From the NCBI GenBank assembly GCA_905182995.1, contig CAJJDP010000029.1, positions 124,001-188,000 of the forward strand: 64,000 nucleotides of DNA, in the 5' to 3' direction. Shown here piece by piece: positions 1-12,997 of the stretch. This DNA comes from Paramecium octaurelia. Taxonomy: Eukaryota > Ciliophora > Oligohymenophorea > Peniculida > Parameciidae. A model generated the notes under the pieces. It was not told the DNA's origin. It searched no databases and saw only the letters and a list, made by a program, of their open reading frames with translations. Position 1 is the first letter of the stretch, and the number at the start of each line of letters is the position of its first letter. The translations under genes were made by a program, and so were the position numbers.

Positions 1-128
1 TGTCTATATTAATCCTTTGTCAAGTTGTTCTTATCGTCTAGATAATGATCATCTATCAATTTCTCTAAATATTAGTGTCCAATATTATTTCCAATATCTC
101 CAAAACATAATTAAATAATTTCTCCCAT
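1..128 (-). CDS. divergent tubulin-superfamily protein, N-terminus only (runs off left edge)
   Basis: The minus strand opens with ATG at 128 and stays open to the window edge (about 42 residues, beginning MGEIIQLCFGDIGNNIGHQY). This matches the tubulin N-terminus, where the family has EIIxxQxGQCGNQIG as the first GTP-binding loop, and the spacing to the following acidic stretch (LIDDHYLDDKN) also fits. The usual Cys/Gln residues of the loop are changed (GDIGNNIG), so this is not alpha- or beta-tubulin. Inference: one of the rarer ciliate tubulins or a tubulin-like protein. Only the first exon or part of it is present, so the subfamily cannot be decided. Confidence 0.55.
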
Positions 129-885
129 TATTGAACAATTATTTTAATATTATATTAGCTAATTTAGAACTAGATAACTGGCATCTCTAAACTTTTGATA
201 TTAAGTGAATGATAGTTTTTATACAAAAAATAAATAAGGGATTATTTATTTTGTTCTTGTTATTTAGAAAGCAATCTTGTAATGGATTAAACAATCATAA
301 TAAAATGTTGAATAATTCTATTATCACTCAAAAAGCTTAGATATCATTTGGGAGAACATGGTTATGGATGAGAAATATAGTATTAGTCATAGTTGCGATG
401 TAAAATGAATGAGAAATAAGTTTTCTGTATCTAATTATCTGAAATAGAATAAATAGAAGTCATTTTTAATTAACTAATAAACTAAATAACATATTCTTAA
501 GGATTGAATAATGAGAGATGGATGAAAATTGATAGATTTTGATTAGATTATTTCTTTAAAAACTGAAACTATAAATGTAGAAATAAAGACACATTTATAA
601 GACATATAATTATAGTTGAGATTTTCCGAAAATGTTTAGTTATTTATTTTTCTTAATTAAATCATGAGCTTATGATTGTAGCAAGAAATTTACATTGAAA
701 TTAGTAGAAATATTATTTGAAATATCAAGAGATAATCCATAGCAGTAAGCAATTTGATTTAATTAAAAATTACTCTTAAAATAACCACAACATACAATTA
801 TAATAACCAGAAATTTTCTTCATAATTAAACAGAATTCATAGTAATATATCAACTTCAGATAAACAAGAATAAACATTATAATTA
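129..885. other. AT-rich intergenic region, divergent promoters
   Basis: About 757 bp between the divergently read tubulin-like and kinase genes. I see only short open frames, no repeat and no RNA-gene signature. It probably holds the promoters of both neighbours. Confidence 0.4.
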
Positions 886-2007
886 ATGAAATAAAATAAA
901 TATATCAAAAACATTCATTTAAAGTCTAAGGAACTAGTTGAATAGCAATTAGAATAGTAAAAGGTCAATTAATCCCAACACTAATTGTAAGAGTTTGATT
1001 TTGCAGCAAAACCCTATGTGAATTTTGATTTCATAAAGTTAAAGAGCATTAAATCAATTAAGATGAGTGATTCTGGTTCCAGAGGAGTGATATTTATAGA
1101 TTCAGAATAAGGAGCACTCGTTCTTAAGTTATCAGGTTAAGTGAGTGTGGAACTCTTTCTTAACAAATTAGCATAGGCACTTGATATTAAAACAACTTAG
1201 ATGAAATGTTTAAAATGGTGCGACGCAGAGATGTAAGATCTGAGAAGCGACATTTTATTTGCAGCTTCAACAGATGAAGTTCTATCGCATCGACTTAAAC
1301 AGAAATTAAAAGTTGCCTACTTTGAAATCATCGAATATATTCCTGGTCTTCAACTCTATTGCTTTCAAGGAGAAAGGGCGAAAAAGATATTTAATCAAGA
1401 AAGGCTTTTCAGTTTAGGGAAAATAATTGGATTTGATATATTTATTCATAATGGAGACAGATTTCCATTACCTATCTGGAGAAGTGTAGGAAATGCATAT
1501 AATGTTATTCTTAAAGTAATTGATGAGAAATAAGAAGACATGTTTAACATTCAAAATGTTAATCTGAATTTTGATTGTATTTATTCAATTGATCCACAAA
1601 CAATCTTGAAACAATTAGATTCAAGCATTTAAGATAAAATATTGAATGCTTATATTGAAAAAGTGTAAAAGTTTCTATAAGATCTATGTGATGATATCAA
1701 AAAGAATGAGTCCAAATGTTTAGATGCCTTTTAAGATTTTATCTTTGAGCAAACTCATTACAAATTAAATGAAAATGAACTTTAAATTGTTAAAAAAGGA
1801 ATACTATATTAGATTTAGAAGATATCTCAATTTGGAATAGAAAATATAATTAAAATAAAGCAGGACCTCATTTTGCCTGACTCTTAAGATTGGATGGATT
1901 CATACAATAATTGTTTAAATTAAATTCACATAGAATTTCATGAAAAATTGATCAAACTATTTAGCCAAATAATTGATGCTAACTCTGAAATATTTTAAAC
2001 TTTATGA
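886..2007 (+). CDS. actin-fragmin-kinase-like protein
   Basis: An uninterrupted 373-residue frame with no intron. After a Gln-rich start (residues 1-45) come the features of the actin-fragmin kinase catalytic fold: an N-lobe segment VIFIDSEQGALVLKLSG (about 66-85), a hinge-like FEIIEYIPGLQLYCF (about 146-160), and a catalytic loop GFDIFIHNGDRFPLPIW (about 184-200) with HNGDR in place of the usual HRD, typical of this atypical kinase family. Known AFKs phosphorylate actin in actin-fragmin complexes in Physarum; the substrate here is unknown. The C-terminal 110 residues are helical and Gln/Lys-rich. Start chosen as the first ATG of the open frame; stop is TGA. It converges on the large minus-strand gene that ends at 2072. 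Confidence 0.8.
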
Positions 2008-2071
2008 TTTTAAGTACATTTATATATTTATTAAATGCTTTTTAAATACTTCTTAAATAAATTAAATAAAT

Positions 2072-5000
2072 TCATTTATATTTCATCATAATATTGTTTA
2101 ATTTTTTTGGGATTCCTTTTTGAAATAAGGTCTCTAATGGTATTTGTCTTATGCTTTCTTTTGCTAATTCAAATTTGTTAAAGTAATGGATCATTATGTA
2201 GAATTCGCCGATAAAAGTAATTATCATCAATAAAATCCCAAAAGTTAGAATATAAACAATGTCTGAAGATGTTAAATATTCTAATTAATTTAGAGTTTAA
2301 TCTAAAAAATATTTACAAAATTATGCAATCTGATATTAGGTTGCATCTAATCCATAAAAGACATATATAAAATAATTGAAAGACTGATACATCTAGACAA
2401 TCCCTTAAACTTTTTCTTCAGGTGTTAAAGAGTCATCTGTTATCAAATAATTGTGCTCTGCAATCACTTACAAGACATTCTTAAATAATTATATTAGGCC
2501 AACTTAATAATAGTCTATCAAATATTCAGCATAAGGACGATCGTGGAACAAATCATTTGTCATATTACAATTCGTCAATTAGCAAACATCTTGACCCAAC
2601 AAAATTTATTTATTGGATTCGGAAATCAACAAATTCGAATTTTATTAATCTGTATTATGATATAAAAAATCGGTTAAGTCATAAGATTGCATCACTTGGA
2701 TTTTATCCAATAAATACTGTTTATCAATTTCTAACAAATTGAATAGCTTTTAGTTATTCATGATGTTTTAATTTTTATAATTAAATTTAGAACTAGTATT
2801 TGCTAAATGTTGAGAAGCATCATAAAATGATTTTAAGATATATGTATCCCACATATTGATTGTCATAATGAAATCTAACCTCAGTTATTATGATTCTAAC
2901 TCTCTTTTGGCTGCAGGTGCAATTCCAGAAGATAAATATTCATAATATATCTAAAAAATGACTAAAAAGGAAACTTTAAGAAACATCAACAAAATATAAA
3001 GTAACAGTGATTTCCTGATTGAAAATGATGGATTAGCAAAGTTTAATTTTTTGGCATTAATTGAGGTGACTCTTTTTTTGCGATTATTATTATTTTCATT
3101 TTCATCTGATAAAGTTGTTTTAGTTTCCTGTTATTACAAAACTTATAAAACATTTTATGGAATCTATTTGATAGCTTCAAACTCTTAGTATTTCAATAAG
3201 ATGTTTTCTTATTTTAGGTTTTGTAACATATTCTCAAATTATTTGACTATTATTTAACTTTCCTCATAATCTACTTGTATAAATTATTTTAAATATATCT
3301 GTATTACCTTTTTAATCCTAAGAAGAGTTGCAATGTGGAAAATTAGAAGTAAGACTGCTACCACATACATATTGATAAACCATATTTAAGTGAATGAATC
3401 AAAATACTCATTTGCATCATTATTATAATCATAGCACGATTAGATTGAATCATCAGTCAATTCAATGGCATCTTAATAATTGAAATAAAGTATATATCTT
3501 TATCTCACTCTAAATTTAAATAATTTAATTACAGGAATATGTTGTCATTTCCACCAGATAGGTAGGCATTCAATGATAAAATACTGCGATAAGTTATATA
3601 AAATTAAAGATACATCGCATTGTAATAAGCAGCTTAATCAAGTAAAATCTAGCTTTCGATCTTTGAATTAGAATAATCTGGATAATAGTAAGTGATCTAT
3701 TTTTATTCATATCCTAAGAGTATCTTAGAGTAGTTTTCATACTTCCCAACAAGATCATATTGACCTGATAGTAATAAATGCCATGAAATTACTATGCAAT
3801 CCTTACTTGTCAATTTAAATGCCTAATCGTCCACTTTTAAAATTAGTGGTTCTAATAAATTAAGATAATTTGAGTTAAATATTGTGTGTCTAGAACCAGA
3901 GAGAATCAAACTAAAACCATTAAAATAATCAACATCACTAAATGTATAAATTATGCAATTTGATTGAATCTCCTTTTTCTACTCAAATAAAATAGCAGTA
4001 ATAATGATATAGAATATGACTATAAGAAAGTGAATCATTATTAACCCAATCATTCCATGAAATATAGATGGGTAACAATTCGTTTGTAGAAATTCAACAA
4101 AATTGTGAACTTTCTTAGGAATATTCATTATTGAAGACTTTTTGATTTAAGCCTTTTTTTATTCAGGAATCAGACCTTTTGATACTATCTTTTATTCTTA
4201 TTTCAAATTCTCTTAGGGAGATGCTTTTACAAGGGCTTATTTATCACCGTTTTAAGAAATCAGATGATCACTTGTTATAAAATTTATAGATTCAAACTAA
4301 AACAATTAAGCAGTAGTTTATCTTTATGTTTCCAATATTTAAGATGATTATTGCTTCTTATTATCAAGCTTCAAAAATTTATTGGTACTAATATTTAAAT
4401 CTGAAACCTTTTTAAAATCCTCTAACAACTCAATTTCTATCAAATAATATAAAAATGGTTCTATTTTATTATTTAGATTATAAGCATGTAAAATTTTCTA
4501 AGTAACCGTATATTCAATGGGGAAATATTTAATATTTTCAGAATTCTAAAATAGTTCAGTACTTTTGTCAAGCATTTAATTCAAAATGTGCTTATTTGTA
4601 AATTTAGCAAATGAAAATTTTTTAGTAAATTATTTAGTAGCAGAAGGTTCCTAATCTTATTTCAGAAAATCTAATTTTAGCAGACCTCTCTCTTTAATAA
4701 AAATTACATCATTTTCTCTCAAAGATTCATTTGGTTATCTTTCATAATAATTTTACAATTTCTGTTAAAATGATGGTATCAATGAGAAAATATTGTGATC
4801 ATCATAAAACTGTTAAGGAAGTATTAAATTCGCATTTGCATCATTTTTGAAATAATATCTGTAATTTAATTTCTCATAAATGTTTTGAGTCATTCCAAAA
4901 ATATTAAATTCTTTATCAATTAGGAAATAACCTGTCAAGTTTTCATCATGAACGGCTTACTCCTATTTTGATGTTTTCTAAACATGTGCAATCATGTAAA

Positions 5001-7163
5001 AGGATGTGTCTCTTAAGTTAACAGGGAAAAAATAGCTTAAGCATAATTTAATTTACTCAATTAAATTTTTTGAATTTAAAATAAATGCTACAGAAGCATT
5101 ATTAATCCTATCACTTTATCCTTTAAAAAAGAAATTTTCAACCAATCCCGAATGAACCTCTGCAAATTTAGTTGGCATTAATTGTTTGATGTGAGTCAAC
5201 TTTTTTTCGTCCTTATTATATCCAAAAAATTAGTTAAATTCTTTAGTTATTGATTGCTCCAATTTTCCTTGATTTTCTGAACTAATGTTTGATATTATAG
5301 ACAGTGCTTGGCCAGTTAAAAAAGACAGATTGTTAAAGTCATTGAAATTCAAATCAAATTGTTATGCATCTTCTTACTACATTAATTAAGATTAAGTCTT
5401 AGTCATTAATACTAAATCTTATTATATGATAATGTAAAATAATAATTTTACTCTCAAAGAATATATGTTCTCCTTAGATTAATTTCTTAAGTTTTAGTAT
5501 AATACAAATAGAATTTGGCATTACTATTTTTCCTGTTTGATTGTATGGATAATTTCCAAAAGTTAATCGAAATTTTTTATTTCATTTCTTAAATATTTAT
5601 CCCACAATTAAATTTAATTTTCGATTACTTTAGATAAATGGAGAACAATCTTATCTGCTAATTCATACATTATATTGATATCAGTAATAATAATGAATTC
5701 TTATTAAGTTATCTTTACTTATTACAATGTTTGCATTATTAATTGCTATTTGCAATTTTATTGAATCACATATAATAACGTTGTAGTAACATTGTATTTC
5801 TCCTTTTTTACTTTTTCTGTTTATTCAATACATTAGTATATAGTTTTACAAATTAAAACATAATTTTCCAAGAAGATTCTTTAAAACGATAAATAGTTCA
5901 AAATTATTAAACTTTACTATTTTTTTGTTAATTCTGTTTTTAATAAATATGTCTTGTATTAATGCATAATCCACTTTTAAATATAAAACTTCTTCTTCTT
6001 TTATTATTTCTTTACTAATTGAACTATCGAAATATTATCAATAACTAATAACTGACAATCTTGACAAGGACAAAGTAGATCTTAACAATGCACTCTATGG
6101 ATATTTAGTTGAATTAAATGTTTCAAAGTATATGAATGAGTTTAGATAAAATATTCTAATACTTGAGCTAATTGTGATGTGTCTCTTTTTTTACAAAATT
6201 TATGTACTATCTTATCGATTCTCCTTTAGAATATTAAATCAACAGAATACCATAATAACTACATATTTAATATATCATAATTACCATTCCGATTATAAAC
6301 AAAGACAAAAAGATGAATTAATCGTTATGACTAAAGTATTGCCAAATAAAGATGAGAATATTAAAGGAGATACTGAGTATGACCAATTAATTATACTGAA
6401 GTGATGTTGAAGTAAGTCCAAAAGGGAACTATAATGCTATTATTAAATGAATGGACATAATTATTAAGTGTTAAACATGGGTGATAATTTGCCATAACTA
6501 ATCTTACAATAAACATGTGATAATTATAAAGAGCTAAGTTAAAGGGCCTATTAAGTAATTAGGCTTAAAATTGTATTTAAGAAGTATCCCCTAATTAATT
6601 TCTCTTTTTTAGAAAATAAAATTTGATAATAAAGAAGTGGTAGTTATTATTATTGTTCCAAATATAGAAATAATTAAGAAAAAAATCTATTTATTAGTAT
6701 TTAAATCCAAAATTGAATTGTGAATAAATTAATTTTTTCTTGAAACCGTGGCAAATACAGTTTAAAATGGACAGACCATTATCCAATTAAATAAAACAAA
6801 GTAATTGCAAACTACTTTAACTTTCTAATAAAATATTGATTATATTACCTATTTCAACAACAAAAGGGTAAAATTTCCAGCATAAAACATTATTAATTGT
6901 ACAATCAAAATAATTGACATGTTCTCAAAATTTAAAAATTCACTTAGAGGCTTTACAAAGTTGGCATAATCAAGAATCGTGAATAAATATTAATTCTCTT
7001 ATTAAATTGTTAAATTCTTCTCCACTTTATTAATCAAAAATCCATTCAGCTAACAAAAATATATCCATAAAATTATTTTTTCTGGAAACTCAAAAATTAT
7101 TTCTTTTTTCCTATTATCTGTTAACGAATTCCTTAATAAATATTCAAAAATCCTGGAAATCAT
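2072..7163 (-). CDS. large polytopic membrane protein with PAS domain (TmcB-like), copy 1
   Basis: About 1,680 residues on the minus strand from ATG at 7163 to TGA at 2072-2074. Order: short cytosolic start (MISRIFEYLLRN), a membrane block of many hydrophobic helices (7100-6250), a Cys motif (HCQDLLCPC, about 6080), helical linker with LWDKYLRNEIKNFDQLL, a PAS-like segment around 5330-5120 (FFGYNKDEKK then LMPTKFAEVH), an extracellular or cytosolic loop, two TM helices near 4050 and 3330-3360, and terminal TM helices near 2960 and 2200. This layout is that of the TmcB/TmcC-like proteins found in large numbers in ciliates. Two introns were placed: a 20-nt one near 6230 and a 23-nt one near 3520. 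Function is unknown; the PAS domain suggests sensing. It is the downstream member of a tandem pair, 56 bp after copy 2. Confidence 0.85.
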
Positions 7164-7219
7164 AAATTGAAAAATATTTAATAAAGAAAAAGAAATTTAT
7201 AATAATGTAAATAATTAAA

Positions 7220-10200
7220 TCACTGTTCATACTTTCTTCGAAAGCTTTCCAGATGTTTCGGGATATTTTTCTAAAAAATTATTGGAAGTGGAATGCATTT
7301 TATAATTGCTTTTGATTGCACATATCTTTTATATTAGAGGTCGACAAGCATTGTTGAAAAAATAGAAATTAAAATCAGTAAAAGAGTTCCGATTGAAACT
7401 ATTAATAATTGATTGTTTTAAGTAAGACTATCAATTGTTTATTTTGATATATCTAAGAAATATTAACTAAATTAGGATATTTAGAATTGGATAACATCTA
7501 AACCCCAATGCATATAAATGAGATAGTCACTGTCTTCAAAAATATTTTCTAAATTTTGTATTAATTCCAAATCGCTCAGGTCCTCTTAGATTAACTAAAA
7601 TGCTTCCTGTATAAAACCTAAAATTTTGTTATGCAAATTCAAAACACCTGTATAAAACAGAGGAATCAAATCAGTCTAATATAATCTATCGAAGAAAAGT
7701 TCTGTTTGCATATCACAACCAGTAAAGATGCAAACATCACTTTTCAAAATTTAATCCTATTGATCACTATTCAATTAAGAATTGGTTTGATCATTGTCAA
7801 AGATTAAATTTACAAAATTGATACTCTTTAGTCTATTCAAATCCTGCTTCAAAGTTTCTTATTCAATACTTAATAATTATAAGATTTGTGTATCTGTTTA
7901 AATGTTTAAAGTAGTGTATTCATAATTTCTATCTATTTTATTAAGTTTTGAATAGGTTTCAAAGTACATCTTAATAAGGTATAAATCAAATCGATTTACT
8001 GAGGCAATAAAATTGAGTCTGAATTCCTATGCTAAGATAGCTTATTAGGTTATTGGAGCTATCGAGTCTTTAATATGGTTGTAGAATAGATGAAATGACA
8101 ATATGTAAATGATTAGACCTATTGATATTAATATAAACATAATGATAGAATAATAGCTGAAATTTTTTTAGCTGGTTTTTAATAGTCTTTCTTTATTACT
8201 CTTCTTTCTAATCAATACTAATGTTGTCTTAGATTAAGACTTTTTAACATTATCTAAGGTATGGCGAGGTTACGCCAGAAGTATTTTAAAGTCTTATTGC
8301 CTCAAAAAGATTTTATCGTAATTGACCATGCTTATTAAAGATTCACATAAATGAATTATATGTTAGCAATCCTCCTTATCACACATTTTGAACAGCTTAA
8401 TATAAATTTTGATTGAATTCAAAACCCTATAGTAATGTATTATAATGGAAGTCAATACTAAAAGGATGACACTATACATTCCCAAGAAGTAATAAAGTAT
8501 GACCTTATCAAAATAATTATTAATTTCTAGATTCTGGGATTCACAGATTTAGAGAGTCTAATTTGCACTTTCAATTACATCAAAAAAATTGTAATAAACT
8601 TGGGATCTTGCCAATTAAGTTAAGTAAGAGTCACTTTTACCAGATAAGTAGGTTTAGGGAGATGAGGAAAATGATTGATATTAAAGATAGAAAGTTTAAT
8701 GCATTATTTGATAATAGGTTGAGTAATCTTAGACTTCTTATTGAATTTTAGATTTTAAATCAAAGTTTATAAAGTAAATAGTCAGGAGTTGAATTTGGCT
8801 CTTTTAAGCTATTTAGGTGTAACTCTCATACATATTATTTAATCTGATATTTCCTTTAGATATATGTTGCCATGCCACATATATCTTATCATATCTGCTA
8901 AAATTAATCTCATTTAAATTAAAATGTATGAGAGTGTCATTCTATAAAGGATAGAAATCTCTGTAGTAGATGACATGACGAGACCCTGACATGGTTTCAC
9001 TATATGCATCCAAGAAGTTTAAATCATAAGTGATTTATTCAATGCAATCTGATTGAATAGACCTTTTATACTTGAAAAGACTACAAATAATTACTATTAT
9101 AGCTATAAATAATAGAATCTGTATTATTAGTTACGCAATAAAATCTTTGATTGATTTTGGCAATTCAGTATCATTAATATAGATGATGATTTTTTCTAGT
9201 TGATCTGTAATTTCATTGGAACTTCTTCTTGTTCCTGTGTTTGTCACCTCAGCTACCAACTCCATCTAATCATTATTATCATCATTAGATAATATGATAT
9301 TACTCTAATTATGTCTAATCTATTCAATATTGATTTGCTGCCGTCTCAATATTTCAGAGAGTGCTGGAGTTCGAGCAATTACTTAATTTGGAGAAGTATT
9401 CAATTTTGGATCTTCTAAGAAATCAAGTTCGATAATAAAATATAAGAACTCACATGTGGTGTCTTTTTCAACATAATTTAACACCTTTTATATAACACTG
9501 TATTCTATGGGATATTGTTTATGGGTCATAGTAGGTAATCTACTCAAACTGGAATTTACATTTTTTAGAATGTTCATCATATTTTTATTTGTAAACTTTT
9601 TTGTCAAAACAGTTGAACCTGTCTTGAAATGTGAACATCCAGCAGACGGAGCCTGAAATACTCCTATTTCCCTTTGACAAATTTAATCTTATCTCAATAT
9701 TTTCTTTTCATTTTTTAATGCCAACAATTTGTAATACTCTTCCAACACCTAAGATAATTGAGGAATTAGGGTCTATATATTGAATTAATCATATATTTAT
9801 TCAGGCAATATTAATTCTATGTCTTTTTCATTTTTATAATAATATTGATAGTTGATTCTTTCATATACATTTCGAGATAATCCAAAAATAAGAAAATTTG
9901 AGTCGACTAATATGTATCCTCTTTTGTTATAATCTAGTTCTTTTTTCTCATATTTCATCATTTTTAATAAATGACCAATTATTAAGAACTGATATTAACC
10001 ATTTTAATAAGGGAAGAGAGAGCTCAGACAAATATTAACTCTTTCAATCAGGTTATCAGAATTAATGATAAACTAATCTGAATTTTAATACAACCTGGTT
10101 GACTTGCCTTGTTATAGATAGGATTCAATCAATCCATTATGTATCTTGCCCAATTGACTTGGCAATAATTACTCTATTTTAGTAAGTGATGCCCCATAAT

Positions 10201-12205
10201 TGCTCTCATATCCAAAAAAGTCGCAAAATTAATCATTTACTTATTGAGATATACAACCCAATGTTTGAGTAGATATATTTGAAATTACTGACAATGCTTA
10301 TCCCTATATAAATTATATCGAATTGAAATTTTATTGTTTTTAATTAATGAGGTCCTTTTCATAGCTTTCTATATGCCGCGCAATTTTCATTGACACATTG
10401 ATATCTTCCATGCAAACCAGACTACTGACTAATTTTATTCTTAAAGTTAAGATTGAATCATTTTTTTGGATGTCTTTCGAATTCTCAAAAGTCTTAATTA
10501 TTTTTTTCACATTTAATGTTTTTTTCATTATTTCCTTAGAACAAGCCAAAATTTTATCCATTTAGATTTAGCTTCTTAATTTCTCAATCCACAACTATTT
10601 TTGTTTTATTAGCAATTCATTTAAATTTCTAACCAAACTTTGTTCATATCTATAAAAAAGATTAAACTCTTATAATGTTAAATATTCGTTTTGTGATATT
10701 TAAGCTCCTGCTTTATTCATATTTTACATTTCAAATTTATTTTAGTATTATATGTGTTTAGCCAAATTTAAAAAAAAATATGGTGTGCTACCAATATTCA
10801 TTTTCTAAAAGGTGTAAACTACATCTTGAATTATTTTGTAAGATAAAACTTAATTTTCTCTATATTTCTAGAGAAAAGTAACAAATTTAATTGTTAATTA
10901 TTCGAATGATTTGAATAAATTTGGATTTTACATAATAGATTTGATCATCTATTAAAATTCATACTGAACCCACAAATAAATTTGATTGGTATTTAACTAA
11001 TTTTGATTAAATATAAATTTATTAATTTTTTATTTGCAAGGACATATCAAATCTAAACAATTTTAGCAATGAATTCCTAAATATTTCAGAACCATAAAAT
11101 AATCATCTTGCTAATTTATATCAGAATGGCATAATTAGCAAATAACTTCTAAGGGATGCTCACTTATCTTCTCAAGTCTAGACTTAACGAATTGTTAACA
11201 TTTGTTATCAAAATAATTATCATACAAAGTCTAATTAATTCCAAATATTAACTAAAATAACTTATATTCTTACAGGTAAAATTATGCAGAAGGATAAAAA
11301 TATATGGCCATCATCTAAATCAGAGAAAATCCAAATTGCAACCAAAATTTAAAAAAATGAAGAACTAAACAAGCACTTACTAAAATAAACAGTTTCGTAA
11401 GAAAAACCGAAGGGGAAATTGATGAACGTATCTAATGATATTACAATCATTATCAAATTAAAAATCAAATGTATGATGACATTGTAGTTATCATACATTT
11501 CTTTCCAAAAGGAAGTCATTTACAAAATCATATGTAGTAAAATGGTGAAAAAGTTGAAATAGCTAAATTTTCTCATAAGATCCCCTTAAATAAATTCGTA
11601 GTTTCTAAAGCAATATAGCGATAGGAATCCTGAGATGATAACTAGAATCTGTCCGAGAATACTTATGACTAAAAAATGGGGAGATATTTCTGCAAAACAG
11701 TTGTGAGGATTTAAATTAGCATGTTCAGCCAAATATGCTAGACGTCCACAGGTTAGAACGCCAATCATGGCTTCATGAAAAGGTGTTAAAAAATACCATT
11801 AAAAGTTCTAAAAGTAAAACTTGATAAATCTGTTGATTATATTAGATGGAGGCAAATGCTAGATATTAAGTATTATATTACTTTGAAAAGGACCTGAAAT
11901 ATTACAATTCCATATATCAAACACATTGTTCCGAATATACAGTAATAAACTAAGGTTGTAAAAGGATCATAATGAATAACAATCATCATAAAGGGTATTG
12001 ATGAGTATTAACCAATTTGAGCCAAATAATCATTTTCATAAAACACTTGGGTCTTGCTTTCAAATTAACTATACAGATATCCAAGCAATTAAATAAAATA
12101 AAATACTATTATGGCGAGATTTCCATAATCTAATTTGGATTTTCTTCTCTCAGTATTTGAGCCAATTGTTAAAAAGAAATAAACTAGTTTCGAAAAATAT
12201 TTCAT
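7220..12205 (-). CDS. large polytopic membrane protein with PAS domain (TmcB-like), copy 2
   Basis: Paralogue of copy 1, colinear over its length. Start MKYFSKLVYFFLTIGSN at 12205; TGA at 7220-7222. The N-terminal membrane block includes NLIMIVISLDTFINFPFGFS, closely matching copy 3 (NLIMLCILIDVVTNTPFGF). Then come the Cys motif HCQNCLDLICPC (about 11070), linker KQLWIEKLRSQI (about 10600), the segment GQALSVISNIS and a PAS-like block with FFGYESNYG and LLPSQLGKIHNGL (10290-10150), and C-terminal TM helices ending in HLESFRRKYEQ. Joining the N-terminal membrane frame to the Cys-motif frame near 11240-11190 needs a 43-nt intron or an indel, which I could not settle. Divergent from the small gene at 12412. 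Confidence 0.83.
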
Positions 12206-12411
12206 CGTTCCTAAATTAATAAATATTGAATATAAATATATCAAATTCCCTAACAATTTAGATACGATTAATATTGACCCTGGATGAACTCTATTTTTTC
12301 ACATCAAGTTAACCCAATTTTTGCAATGACAAAATCTTGTATGATTAATTTGAAGAGTTTGTAATTCAAATATAATATTTTTATATATTATTTATAATTT
12401 GATTAATCATA

Positions 12412-12936
12412 ATGCTTCAAGTAAAAAAAGAGTACAATGCTCCACTAAAAGATCACTCAGAAATTCTGAATTATCTATAAAAAAAATTGGGATAATAAGT
12501 CAATATTAAAAAGAATGAGGTTGTGGAGAAAGTGTTTAGAAGAGAGGGTAATACATTGAACAACAATTAAATTACTTTGAGAATTCAAAATAACTCCAAC
12601 TTGTATATAAATAACTGAATTAGATCATGTGAGCACTTATTATTGGAAAAATATATGGATACAAATATCGATTTAATAAATTACGAAGAAAATATTCCTG
12701 AAGATTGTTCCAGCTTATTCGAGAGAGTGGGATTTAAATTAATTAGGATTGAAGAATATAGTGAATAGGTCTACAATATAAAATTCATGAATTGTTCAAT
12801 TTGTGTATAGGAGTAAGCAAAGACCAAAAGATTAGTGTTGCAATTGAGAGATAAGTAAGATAATGAAGCTCATATGAAAATGCTATAATTATAAAATTCC
12901 TTAGAAATGTTGCTTGGATAGGGTGGGATTATTTGA
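12412..12936 (+). CDS. hypothetical protein, about 167 aa
   Basis: ATG at 12412 (MLQVKKEYNAPLKDHSEI) to TGA at 12934. A 21-nt intron, GTATATAAATAACTGAATTAG at about 12603, removes an in-frame TGA and keeps the frame. The middle is acidic (DLINYEENIPEDC) and the end is a likely amphipathic helix or coiled coil (KRLVLQLRDKQDNEAHMKML). A CSIC motif lies near residue 125. No recognised domain. It shares a bidirectional promoter region with copy 2 of the PAS membrane protein and converges on the SK channel gene, whose stop lies 61 bp on. Confidence 0.6.
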
Positions 12937-12997
12937 TTATATATAAATAGAAAAAAATAAACTCTATGTTCATTACGAAATTACACTCGTATTTTTG

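Noticed and set aside
2557-2742. Standard-code open frame on the plus strand inside TmcB-like copy 1
   Set aside because: It is the complement of a good ciliate-code frame that aligns with two paralogues.
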